Source of the DNA: Marinobacter sp. JH2
GTDB taxonomy: Bacteria; Pseudomonadota; Gammaproteobacteria; Pseudomonadales; Oleiphilaceae
Length of the DNA: 64,000 nucleotides
Direction of reading: 5' to 3'
Assembly (NCBI RefSeq): GCF_004353225.1
Contig: NZ_CP037934.1
Location: 1,116,001-1,180,000 of the forward strand
The position numbers and the translations under genes were made by a program. Below, piece after piece: positions 45,916-54,053 of the stretch. The notes below the pieces were generated by a model. The model saw only the letters and a program-made list of their open reading frames with translations, did not search any database and had not been told where the DNA came from. Numbering within the stretch: the stretch's first letter is position 1; every line of letters starts with the position of its first letter.

Positions 45916-46893
45916 TTATTTCGCAGCGGCTCGCACAATTTCAATGAGTTCGGCTTTCTCTGGGTCAGCCATCAGCTCGTCGATGAGTGGCCGAACAGCA
46001 GCCTTAAAGGGCGCGGTGTCAATTTGGATGAACTTACCACCAGCCGCCAACACGGTTTCCCGAGCTTTTTTCAGGTCCTGTTGATAAAGTTCTTTTTCAT
46101 AAGAAATGGATTGTTCTGCAGCTTTCTGCAAAATTTCCTGTTCTTCCGATGTCAGTCGATCCCAGCTTTTATTAGAAATAGTCAAAAAGTCGACCACCAC
46201 CGAATGCTTGGATTCCGAGAAGATTGTTGCTACTTCGAATTGACGGGATGAAACCCAAGTAGTTACGTTGTTTGCCATCCCATCAATCACACCTTGCTGA
46301 ACAGCGGTATACGTTTCGCCAAATGGGATAGGCGCAGGTGAGGCGCCCATGAGTTCGAGCGTGCGGTTAGTTGTTGGTGTCGAAAACGTTCGAATTTTCA
46401 TGCCTTCAAGATCAGCAGGCGTATGAATTGGCTTGTTTGTCGCGAAGTTACGAGTTCCGGATGGGTAGCCCGCAAGGTTAAAAAAGCCTTTCTTGCGAGA
46501 AGCTTCATTGATTTTCTCTGCTACTTCACCTTCTAGTACTTTTGCAAGGTGCTCATCATTTTCAAAAAGATATGGCACGCTGAAGATGAAATATGATGGA
46601 TCGTAAGCCTGCAACTCAGCGTAGAACCCTTTCGTCATATCAATGGCACCTTGCTGCATCATTGCCATAACAGCATTGGTTTCTCCCATCTGACCGCTAG
46701 GGTATATCTTTATCTCCATCTTACTGTTAGATAGCTCATCCACATCGGAAGCAAATTGCGCGAAAGTTTTCGCTAGAACGTGATCCTTGCTCAAGTTATG
46801 CGCGAGGGTCAATGTGGTTTCTGCCGCAACGGCAGATTGTGCGGATAAAGCAGTTATGCCAAAACAAGCGGCAATCATTATTGTTTTAAACAT
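45916..46893 (-). CDS. dctP: TRAP transporter periplasmic binding protein (DctP)
   Basis: A 325-residue periplasmic protein. I place the start at ATG 46893 (MFKTIMIAACFG), with GGAGAACAAA ahead. The frame opens at 46947 but the extra 18 residues precede the signal peptide. Cleavage is likely after AVAA (about residue 24). The family core LEGMKIRTFSTPTTNRTLE and PIPFGETYTAVQQGVIDGM is present, with the conserved ligand-binding Arg. First gene of the operon, so its ligand should be the sugar or sugar acid degraded by the downstream enzymes. Confidence 0.94.
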   Translation of the reverse strand: MFKTIMIAACFGITALSAQSAVAAETTLTLAHNLSKDHVLAKTFAQFASDVDELSNSKMEIKIYPSGQMGETNAVMAMMQQGAIDMTKGFYAELQAYDPSYFIFSVPYLFENDEHLAKVLEGEVAEKINEASRKKGFFNLAGYPSGTRNFATNKPIHTPADLEGMKIRTFSTPTTNRTLELMGASPAPIPFGETYTAVQQGVIDGMANNVTTWVSSRQFEVATIFSESKHSVVVDFLTISNKSWDRLTSEEQEILQKAAEQSISYEKELYQQDLKKARETVLAAGGKFIQIDTAPFKAAVRPLIDELMADPEKAELIEIVRAAAK

Positions 46894-47119
46894 TTTGTTC
46901 TCCGTTGAGCTAAAGAAAAACGTGCTGAAATACTTCATGCAACACATCTTTCAATAGTTAACCAGTTTTTGTTTGAGCATCCCGCCTTCCGGAGACGGTA
47001 TATCGCCCGTATTTTGGAGCATACAAACCAACGTATTCACAACAGCTTAGAAATTTGGTTGGTTTAATCAGGCCAAACGTTTTGTTGTTTCCTGTTTCTT
47101 CTACTTCGACACCTAACAA

Positions 47120-47141
47120 TTTCAGGTTAGCTCACCTGAAA
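47120..47141. promoter_or_regulatory. palindrome TTTCAGGT-N6-ACCTGAAA
   Basis: A perfect 8-bp inverted repeat with a 6-base spacer, about 230 bases upstream of dctP. A second overlapping repeat (CTAAC/GTTAG) shares its left side. Suitable size for a dimeric regulator such as the operon's IclR protein; not proven. Confidence 0.45.
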
Positions 47142-47287
47142 GTTTTGTGTCAAGTATCGCACGGGTGGGCGATAGTCGCACAATACGTTGTATGGTGCAG
47201 ATGTGCCGGCTATCGGATTCAGGCCGTAGCCGGTTCGCGGTTATCCAGGGTTGAAGAGATCCGAGTCGGGAGCAGGGTGCTCAGTAA

Positions 47288-47398
47288 AAACACCCCACCA
47301 ATCCAGGGCGTATTCATGCTGAGTTTCTGCCGTTTGCCAAAGAAATTCTGGCGCAGGAGAGGGCGGCGCTGGCGTGCATCCAGCGTCCAATGTATTAA
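47288..47398 (+). pseudogene. possible gene remnant
   Basis: A 36-codon frame between two stops reads in part PGRIHAEFLPFAKEILAQER, which looks protein-like but has no start and no family I recognise. It may be a decayed gene end at the island border. Confidence 0.2.
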
Positions 47399-47514
47399 GT
47401 GCTAAGGTCTGGGTATTCATCGATTTTTTGGTGGAAAGAATAGGCAGAGAGCCGCGTTGGTTGAGTTAATTTTTGATTCGAACCGTGGCATTGCTCAACC
47501 TGGATCCTTGCCTA

Positions 47515-47546
47515 GAATGTCCAATACACCTAAATATTGGACATTC
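47515..47546. repeat. perfect 12-bp palindrome GAATGTCCAATA-N8-TATTGGACATTC
   Basis: Both 12-base arms are exact complements around an 8-base spacer. The right part shares TTGGACATTC, and the left part CCAATAC, with 38632-38656 next to the integrase. Fits a recombinase core site or an operator for a dimeric protein. Confidence 0.6.
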
Positions 47547-47607
47547 CAAATACGCCCGTCCGAAGGGCTTTTAGCTCAGTCTTTCATAGCGAGTAATGTT
47601 GACTGCG

Positions 47608-47635
47608 GGTGCCTGCGCTTGTGATCGCAAGCACC
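47608..47635. terminator. hairpin downstream of DUF1499 gene
   Basis: GGTGCCTGCG pairs with CGCAAGCACC at 9 of 10 positions around an 8-base loop, 11 bases past the stop of the gene at 47646. No T-run on the minus strand, so a weak terminator at best. Confidence 0.4.
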
Positions 47636-47645
47636 AAATTTGTTG

Positions 47646-48095
47646 TTAATCGACCGCAATACCACGCTCAATAAGCTGGCTTCTCAACCGCTCAACCCTG
47701 AGCCGGTTCACACCCATATCGGAAAACCCGAGGCGCGACTGTGATCGAATGTTCAACTGCTGCATGTCGGTATCAATCAACAGCTCGAGATAATCCGGGA
47801 AACCAAGCCCATCACTGTAGCAGGTGATATTCACATATCCGTATCGAGCCTCGTTCAATGAAGCTCCTGGCAACTCTAGAGCTTCGGCTTTGATGGCTGC
47901 CCAAACGGATTCGCTCAATGGCTTTGTTAATTGAATCGGTTCGATGGTGTGATAATTTGTGGAGGACGACGTAGAGACGCAGTTCCAAAACGGCGGGCAT
48001 TCATCCAGCACGAAATCGGTGCCCGTTGGCGGTACGTTGTCGGTAGAGGCACATCCGGTCAGAAACACGATTAAGAGAATAATAAAATGGCGCAC
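47646..48095 (-). CDS. DUF1499-family lipoprotein
   Basis: A 149-residue protein with a signal ending in the lipobox LTGC (Cys15). It has the DUF1499 pattern: CPPFWNCVSTSS near the start and the conserved C-terminal QSRLGFSDMGVNRLRVERLR. The function of the family is unknown. It is monocistronic, pointing toward the island border. Confidence 0.8.
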   Translation of the reverse strand: MRHFIILLIVFLTGCASTDNVPPTGTDFVLDECPPFWNCVSTSSSTNYHTIEPIQLTKPLSESVWAAIKAEALELPGASLNEARYGYVNITCYSDGLGFPDYLELLIDTDMQQLNIRSQSRLGFSDMGVNRLRVERLRSQLIERGIAVD

Positions 48096-48283
48096 GTTGT
48101 TAGGAGCTCTTTATAGGAGTGTGGGTTGGCCAGAATAAGGCGAAGATTCTCCACCTCTGGTTTTCGAAAGTATAGCGTTCCTGGCAATCCACAAATGCGC
48201 ATAATGTATATTATGTTAAATTGGGTGTAGGGTTACGCATGACTGTTTCGCTGAACCGCTCGCGTATGATCTCGGGCCGACCT

Positions 48284-49402
48284 TCATTGTGGCCCATGTT
48301 TTTTGCGATACTCGGTTGGTGTGCAGCCCAATTGTTTGCGAAACGCTGTGTTGAATGTTGATTTCGAGTTGAAACCTACTTCGTAACAGATCTCAGAAAC
48401 GCTCTGAGGTGTCTCGTTTAAGGCTTTGCAAGCCGCTTCGATACGATATCCATTGACCCAATCATAGAAATTCGATCCAGTGCAGAGATTGATGGCAGCC
48501 GATGCCTGATGAGTCGTGGTGCCACAGGTCTCGGCTATCGTTCGAAGGGTCAGCGTATTTTCTCTGAAGAGCCCCTCTTCCATAGCGTGCCCAAACTCTT
48601 TGAAAAGAGTTACGTCTGTCCCTTCAGCCGGCATAGGATTGTTGTGCTCGGTTGATTCCTTTGATGACAATGAAACAGGAACCGCCCGCTTTATGTAAGT
48701 GGGCGGGTGTGCATGTGTCAGCAGTAGGTAAGTAAGATAAGCCGTGGTTGGCGCCAACACAAAAGCCACTGAAAAGCTTTCATCAAAAAGGAAGTAGACG
48801 ATGATTCTGATGGTCATACTGGCAAAGATAATCAACTGAATGAGCTGAAGATGTTTCACCCATTCACGTATGGCCGCCTTGCGGGTGTTGACACCTTTTT
48901 TTCGTTGTAGCCACCAATAAAAGAGACTGGCAGCACCGACAACGGCCAGATAGGAATTGCCATAGAGCGTGATTGGTTCCCAGAGAGACTCGGCAACCCT
49001 CCCCTGAAACATCCAGTAGACCTTGACCTCCCCCGGCATGCTCCAGAACGGTATTGCAAGAACCGCCACCAGGATCATGGGGGCAGCGTGCAGCCACCAG
49101 TCCCTTGCATGATGCAGTGCGTTGTCGCCCTGAATGGCTCGGATGTAGCCGTAGATACAGAAAGGGATCATCACGATAAGCGGATCGAACAGCTTGAGAA
49201 AGAACGGAAACCGTTCCATCAAATCACTGGCCTGGTATATGAATTCCTGGGACTGTAGGACAACAAGGGTCACCAGCGCGAGCAGATATGCTATTGGCAG
49301 CCGGTCGTGCTGCCTGTTTACAAACCATGTCAAACTGGCAAAAAATAGAATAACCCCGATGCAAAGGCATATTAGTGCGACGGTGCCTGTCCAGTAATTC
49401 AT
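48284..49402 (-). CDS. AraC-family regulator with N-terminal membrane sensor domain
   Basis: A 372-residue protein. The first 225 residues hold about seven hydrophobic spans (from TVALICLCIGVILFFASLTW to VLAPTTAYLTYLLLTH). The last 100 form an AraC double helix-turn-helix (TTHQASAAINLCTGSNFYDW; ISEICYEVGFNSKSTFNTAFR). Membrane-anchored AraC regulators of this shape sense signals at the membrane. It is divergent from the acylase gene with a 156-base shared region, so the acylase is its likely target. Confidence 0.9.
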   Translation of the reverse strand: MNYWTGTVALICLCIGVILFFASLTWFVNRQHDRLPIAYLLALVTLVVLQSQEFIYQASDLMERFPFFLKLFDPLIVMIPFCIYGYIRAIQGDNALHHARDWWLHAAPMILVAVLAIPFWSMPGEVKVYWMFQGRVAESLWEPITLYGNSYLAVVGAASLFYWWLQRKKGVNTRKAAIREWVKHLQLIQLIIFASMTIRIIVYFLFDESFSVAFVLAPTTAYLTYLLLTHAHPPTYIKRAVPVSLSSKESTEHNNPMPAEGTDVTLFKEFGHAMEEGLFRENTLTLRTIAETCGTTTHQASAAINLCTGSNFYDWVNGYRIEAACKALNETPQSVSEICYEVGFNSKSTFNTAFRKQLGCTPTEYRKKHGPQ

Positions 49403-49558
49403 CTCTTCTCCACGTTCGAATGGATCGATTCGAACTTTTAACTTGTTGTTTTGTATGAAAAAATAATAGTTTTTTCGGATCTATCGATGCGAACGACCTA
49501 GCTCGCCGGATGCTATTAAATAGCCCTCGCAGAAACACAAAAATAATGAGGACTCTTT
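49403..49558. promoter_or_regulatory. divergent region AraC regulator / acylase
   Basis: 156 bases between the divergent starts, AT-rich around 49430-49480, presumably with both promoters and the AraC sites. GAGGA lies close ahead of the acylase ATG. Confidence 0.5.
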
Positions 49559-52054
49559 ATGCAAACTCGCTCATGTACCGCCTTTCTCGTCCTTGGTACG
49601 GTTATTTTATCAGGCTGCAGCGATGGGTCGGATAACGCAAGCTCTTCACCATCGGATCAAGCTCAACGCTACCAAGCTGATATTCGCTATACCGAGTATG
49701 GCGTACCCCACGTTACCGCCAGTGACTATGGTTCTCTAGGCTATGGCATTGGTTATGATCATGCTAGAAACAATCTCTGCACGCTGTCTGAACAGTTGGT
49801 CAAATTGAAATCCCAGAAGAGCCGCTACTTTGGGCCTGGCGAGCAGAACAGGAACTTACTGACGGACGTTGGCTACAAGGCCCTTGATTATCCGGCTCAG
49901 GCCGCTAAATTATTCAAAGAACTGTCCCCTACGTCCAGTAAACTTTTGAAGGGGTACGCTGCAGGTTTCAATCGCTCTCTATCGGAACGTCAGGGCCCCA
50001 ACGATTATCCCTCACCCTGCCGCGGTGCGGACTGGGTCGAGCCAATTACGGCCCAGGATTTGCTCGCCTACCAATTGGATCTTGCCGGGCTGGCCAGTGC
50101 CCGAAATTTTCTCGAGGCAATCGCCGCAGCGCGGCCGCCCTCTTCCAAGGCGGCTGCATTCAATGTGCAGCTCGACCCTGCCAAAGTGTTTACGTCCGAA
50201 GGTATCGGTAGCAATGGCTGGGCTCTGGGGAATGAGAAAGCAGACGGTGCCAACAGTATGCTATTGGGCAACCCGCATTTCCCTTGGGATGGCGAACTTC
50301 GATTTTACCAAAACCACCTGACCATTCCGGGCGAGCTGGATGTCACTGGTGTCACGATGATTGGCTTGCCAGCAGTGGTAATTGGTTTTAATACCAACCT
50401 GGGATGGACCCACACCGTTTCCCAATCCAAGCGATTTACCCTATATCAACTGGAACTCGATCCCGCTGATGCAACCCGTTATAAATATGATGGTAACTAC
50501 CGTGATATGACGACCAAAACGGTGGCAATAGCGGTGAAACAGCCAGACGGTAGTCTTACTGATTACAGTCAGGAAGTTTATTTCAGCCACCATGGCCCTG
50601 TCGTGAATCTGGCGTCTTTGTCGCCAGCTTTGGGTTGGACTACGAACTCTGCAGTCGCCTTCCGGGATGCCAACTTAGGTAATACCCGGATGCTGGATCA
50701 GTGGATTGCAATGGGCAAGGCTGACAGTCGTATAGCATTCTTTGAGGCGTTTGAAGAGAATCAGGGCATCCCTTGGGTGAACACTCTGATGATCGACGAG
50801 GAAGGCACCGCCAATTATGTTGACGGCACACTGGTGCCCAACCTCACTCCACAGGCCGAGCAATACTGGCGGTCTGCATCGCAGTCCCCGCAATTGGCAC
50901 CTGTTTGGCAGGATGGCGCTGGAAGCGTCCTACTGCCAGGAAACAGTTCCATTTACGAATGGGTCGATACCGGTGAAACTCTGACCCCCGGATTAATTCC
51001 ATTTGCCAACGCGCCGAAACAGACCCGCGAGGACTATGTTTTCAACGCCAACAGCAGCCACTGGCTCTCGAATTTAGAGCAACCACTGGAAGGCTTCAGT
51101 ATTCTTTACGGGCCGGAACAGACCATTCGCAGCACACGCACTCGTTTCAACGCTAAGCTGATCGATGACTCCAGCAGTTCCGGTCTCGCTGGTTCGGACG
51201 GCCGTTTCTCGGTGGAGGAGCTCAAGAGCGTGATGACACACAATGGCTCGCTGTTTGGTAATGAATGGAAGTACGCTTTGACCCAGCGTTGCACCAACTA
51301 CCCGACGGTTAACTACCAGGGTGCAGCATTTGATCTTACCGCGGCCTGTCAGGCCTTGATTAACTGGGATGGCCGATACAATACGAACAGCGAAGGTGCA
51401 CACCTAATGCGGGAATTCCTTGCAGCGTTTCGTGTGTCTGGCCATAGGGCTCTGGACGATACCTTGTTTGCTACCGGCTTTGATCCAGAGTCGCCGGCAA
51501 CAACACCATCCGGCCTGGTGTCGATCGACCCTAGTGACGCGACCAATGATCCGGTACTTCAGGCCCTTGCTGCGGCAGCCGTAAGATTGGAGGACAATGG
51601 TCTTTCACTGACTGCCTCTTTGGGTTCGTTGCAGTATGTCCTAAAAGCTGAAGGCGAGCAGCCTATTCCTGTCTCCGGCGGTTATTCGTTTGAAGGCGTG
51701 TTCAACATGGCCGAAACCAAGGCCAGTTCTCGAAGCACGGCAGACCTGGCGAACACCGTGACGGGTCAGCCAACTGAGGATAGCCTACTGTTCGCACTGG
51801 ACGAAGATGCGGATGGTCAGGATGAATTGGCTTACAGGATCAACTATGGATCAAGCTTTGTAATGGCGCTTCAATACACGGATGAGGGTCCTAAGGCTGA
51901 TATGTTCCTAAGCTATAGCCAGAATCACGACCCCGAAGGCGAGAACTTCAAAGACCAGACACAGCTATACAGCGACCTGGAGTGGCGACCGATTCTTTTT
52001 AAAGATGAAGACATCGCAGCGGCGGTCGTGGAATCCGTTGAGCTACGAGAATAA
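49559..52054 (+). CDS. Penicillin/acyl-homoserine-lactone acylase family lipoprotein
   Basis: An 831-residue Ntn-hydrolase precursor with a lipoprotein signal (LSGC, Cys20). The alpha-chain part has RYTEYGVPHVTASDYGSLGYG and a GYDHARNNL block. The predicted autocatalytic junction is EGIG-Ser218-NGWALG, where Ser218 becomes the beta-chain nucleophile. Downstream blocks LLGNPHFPWDG, GFNTNLGWTHTVS and the Asn-containing NANSSHWLSN match the family. Relatives (PvdQ, QuiP, AhlM) cleave acyl-homoserine lactones or acylated siderophore precursors, others penicillins. Lipidation and divergence from a membrane AraC regulator are notable. A quorum-quenching role is inference only; no siderophore synthesis genes are adjacent. 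Confidence 0.9.
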   Translation: MQTRSCTAFLVLGTVILSGCSDGSDNASSSPSDQAQRYQADIRYTEYGVPHVTASDYGSLGYGIGYDHARNNLCTLSEQLVKLKSQKSRYFGPGEQNRNLLTDVGYKALDYPAQAAKLFKELSPTSSKLLKGYAAGFNRSLSERQGPNDYPSPCRGADWVEPITAQDLLAYQLDLAGLASARNFLEAIAAARPPSSKAAAFNVQLDPAKVFTSEGIGSNGWALGNEKADGANSMLLGNPHFPWDGELRFYQNHLTIPGELDVTGVTMIGLPAVVIGFNTNLGWTHTVSQSKRFTLYQLELDPADATRYKYDGNYRDMTTKTVAIAVKQPDGSLTDYSQEVYFSHHGPVVNLASLSPALGWTTNSAVAFRDANLGNTRMLDQWIAMGKADSRIAFFEAFEENQGIPWVNTLMIDEEGTANYVDGTLVPNLTPQAEQYWRSASQSPQLAPVWQDGAGSVLLPGNSSIYEWVDTGETLTPGLIPFANAPKQTREDYVFNANSSHWLSNLEQPLEGFSILYGPEQTIRSTRTRFNAKLIDDSSSSGLAGSDGRFSVEELKSVMTHNGSLFGNEWKYALTQRCTNYPTVNYQGAAFDLTAACQALINWDGRYNTNSEGAHLMREFLAAFRVSGHRALDDTLFATGFDPESPATTPSGLVSIDPSDATNDPVLQALAAAAVRLEDNGLSLTASLGSLQYVLKAEGEQPIPVSGGYSFEGVFNMAETKASSRSTADLANTVTGQPTEDSLLFALDEDADGQDELAYRINYGSSFVMALQYTDEGPKADMFLSYSQNHDPEGENFKDQTQLYSDLEWRPILFKDEDIAAAVVESVELRE

Positions 52055-52064
52055 TTTACGCGTT

Positions 52065-52089
52065 AGCGGCCCTGTTTAAAGGGGCCGCT
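52065..52089. terminator. hairpin after acylase gene
   Basis: A perfect 8-bp GC-rich stem AGCGGCCC/GGGCCGCT with a 9-base loop lies 11 bases after the stop. No T-run follows. Probable transcript end or stabiliser. Confidence 0.55.
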
Positions 52090-52162
52090 TAGTGTGACCT
52101 CGAGTGCATTGGGGTAATCCGTTCAATTTCGGTTGTAATCGGAATAACTCGTTGCTAAAGTA

Positions 52163-52272
52163 CCGTTCTCTTTGGGGAGTAGCCTGCTTCCATTCCTTGG
52201 AAGAGTTCGTATCAACATACTTGGCCACATGCCATGGTGCGAACACCACTTCGGTTGGCGAGACCATCGATA
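52163..52272 (+). ncRNA. yybP-ykoY manganese riboswitch
   Basis: The leader of mntP contains the conserved elements of the family in order: TTTGGGGAGTAGCC (52171-52184), TCAACATACTTGG (52212-52224) and GGCGAGACCATCGA (52257-52270), with hairpins between. These loops form the Mn2+-binding pocket. The 70 bases to the mntP start probably hold the expression platform; GATATCG at about 52301 could compete with ATCGATAT inside the aptamer end. Mn2+ binding should turn on the exporter. Confidence 0.93.
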
Positions 52273-52338
52273 TACCCATGCCTGTGGTCGGGCGTGTGGC
52301 GATATCGTGGACTCAATAAGCCCGGCCGGAGTGAAGTT

Positions 52339-52896
52339 ATGAACCCAGTAGCCCTTCTGTTACTCGCATTTGCCATGTCCACCGATGCCTTTGCCGCTGC
52401 GATTGGTAAAGGAGCGACCCTCAGAAATCCGCGATTCTTTGATGCCCTGCGTATGGGGCTCATTTTCGGAAGCATTGAAGCTCTGACACCGCTTATCGGT
52501 TGGCTGCTTGGTCGAACAGCTTCCAGTTACGTTGATGCTTGGGCTCATTGGATTGCGTTCTTCTTGCTCGTGGGTTTAGGCGCGCACATGATTTTTGAAG
52601 GCCTGAAGCCGGGTTCTAAAGACGTCGAAAAAGCCATACGTCACTCTCCATTAAAAGTGTGTCTGACCGCAATCGGAACCAGTATTGATGCGTTGGCTGT
52701 GGGTATCGGCCTGGCGTTCATCAACGTCAACATCTGGATTGCGGCCGGCTTGATAGGTGCAGCGACCACTCTCATGGTAACCATGGGTGTGCTGCTGGGA
52801 AGGAGGATCGGTTCCCTACTCGGCCATCGGGCTGAAGTCTTTGGCGGCCTCACGCTTGTGGGCGTGGGTACGTGGATACTGGCAACGAATTTATAG
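52339..52896 (+). CDS. mntP: Manganese efflux pump MntP
   Basis: A 185-residue membrane protein from ATG 52339 ([20 protein letters not shown]), with GGAGTG ahead. The frame opens at 52234 but this runs through the riboswitch. It has six spans and two internal repeats containing the acidic motifs [12 protein letters not shown] and [13 protein letters not shown]. It exports Mn2+. It is controlled by the upstream riboswitch and ends 13 bases before the convergent EamA gene. Confidence 0.96.
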   Translation: MNPVALLLLAFAMSTDAFAAAIGKGATLRNPRFFDALRMGLIFGSIEALTPLIGWLLGRTASSYVDAWAHWIAFFLLVGLGAHMIFEGLKPGSKDVEKAIRHSPLKVCLTAIGTSIDALAVGIGLAFINVNIWIAAGLIGAATTLMVTMGVLLGRRIGSLLGHRAEVFGGLTLVGVGTWILATNL

Positions 52897-52909
52897 AACG
52901 TTGACGTGG

Positions 52910-53836
52910 CTACCTGTCTCTTTTAATGATTACCAACGCCACCCCCAAAACCGATAGCAGGCCGCCACATAGTGCGAGCACACCCAGTCGCTCGTCGAAA
53001 AGAATATAGGCCTGCAGGGCAGTAACCGGAGGCACGAGATAAAACAAGCTAGCAACGTTGGACGCAGCGCCACGACGAATCAATTGCATCAGTAGTAGAA
53101 TAGCGCCCACCGATAGGCCAAGCACCAACCAACCTGTTGCCAGTATTAGCTGCATGTTCCAAGACACCTCGCGTGATTCCAACGCGAAAGCTCCGAGGGC
53201 AAACAGAACCGAAGCCGCGCAATACTGAATAAACGCGCCAGGCACTAGGTCAACATTCTGGCAATATCGCTTTTGATACACTGTGCCGAACGAAATACCA
53301 CCAAGCGCGATCAAAGCCCAAAGCAATGCCCAGACGGGAAAGCCTGTAGCTTGGCTCGTATCCCCCATTTTCTCCAGAATAACTAAACTGACGCCGATCA
53401 GTCCCAGCACCAAGCCTGACCACTGACGAATGGTGATAGCTTCCCTCAGAACCACAACGGCAACCGCCGCAGTAACCAACGGTTGCAGGCCGACAATAAT
53501 GGAAACCACGCCCGCAGGCATGCCATCCTCAATCGCATAAAACACGCCGCCCAGATAGAGTCCATGCACGAGCAAACCGGTGATCGCGGTATGAGCCACA
53601 CCGCCCAAGGTTGGCCATTCGGACTTCAGCCACCATGCAATGACGCCCAATACGACCAGAGTTGAGAGCATTCGATATAGCAGCAGTGTGAAAGGTTCTG
53701 CGTATGGCAGCCCATACTTTGCACCGATAAAGCCGGTACTCCACAACCACACGAAAATTGCCGGCATCCATCCAACCGTGAAACGGCCAGTACCTTTATG
53801 TCGTTTATTGCCTGAACGGCTGGCAACAGTGGTCAA
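52910..53836 (-). CDS. EamA/DMT-family transporter
   Basis: A 308-residue protein with ten membrane spans in two EamA repeats (PAIFVWLWSTGFIGAKYGLPYA; VSFGTVYQKRYCQ). Substrates of this branch are typically amino acids or metabolites exported from the cell; nothing in the context narrows it. Confidence 0.88.
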   Translation of the reverse strand: MTTVASRSGNKRHKGTGRFTVGWMPAIFVWLWSTGFIGAKYGLPYAEPFTLLLYRMLSTLVVLGVIAWWLKSEWPTLGGVAHTAITGLLVHGLYLGGVFYAIEDGMPAGVVSIIVGLQPLVTAAVAVVVLREAITIRQWSGLVLGLIGVSLVILEKMGDTSQATGFPVWALLWALIALGGISFGTVYQKRYCQNVDLVPGAFIQYCAASVLFALGAFALESREVSWNMQLILATGWLVLGLSVGAILLLMQLIRRGAASNVASLFYLVPPVTALQAYILFDERLGVLALCGGLLSVLGVALVIIKRDR

Positions 53837-53995
53837 TCCGAGCCTCCTGATTAGAGCGAGCTGGGTTTTCCAGAGAATCTGGCGGTGCAGCTTACTTATG
53901 TCATTGTCTGCCAGTGGCTAGAGTGTATCCGCAAAAAACGCTACTGGGTACTGACGATCGTTAGATGGCTCAATATCTTTTCTTCTACGATTTGT

Positions 53996-54014
53996 AATGA
54001 GAACGCTTCTCAGT
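53996..54014. promoter_or_regulatory. Fur-box-like operator upstream of fecA
   Basis: AATGAGAACGCTTCTCAGT contains the perfect palindrome TGAGAA-CGC-TTCTCA (53998-54012), close to the Fur consensus core, 40 bases ahead of the receptor ATG. It implies repression of the whole fec operon by Fe-loaded Fur. Confidence 0.75.
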
Positions 54015-54053
54015 ATAATGCGCATCTCCTATCTTTGAGCTGTTGGAACCCCC

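Larger units (their letters stand above)
46894..47645. promoter_or_regulatory. 750-bp non-coding region upstream of dctP
   Basis: This gap separates the catabolic operon from the DUF1499 gene. It should contain the operon promoter and IclR operator. I see three structured elements: an inverted repeat at 47025-47065 (AAACCAA/TTGGTTT), a perfect palindrome at 47120-47141, and the CCAATA/TATTGG palindrome at 47515-47546. A short unrecognised coding-like remnant lies at 47288-47398. No convincing gene otherwise. Confidence 0.5.

Noticed and set aside
47055..47405. 116-codon plus-strand frame upstream of dctP
   Set aside because: Cys/Arg-rich, no ribosome site, crosses palindromes and looks like non-coding DNA.
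52234..52338. N-terminal extension of MntP
   Set aside because: Runs through the riboswitch aptamer; MntP starts MNPVALL at 52339.
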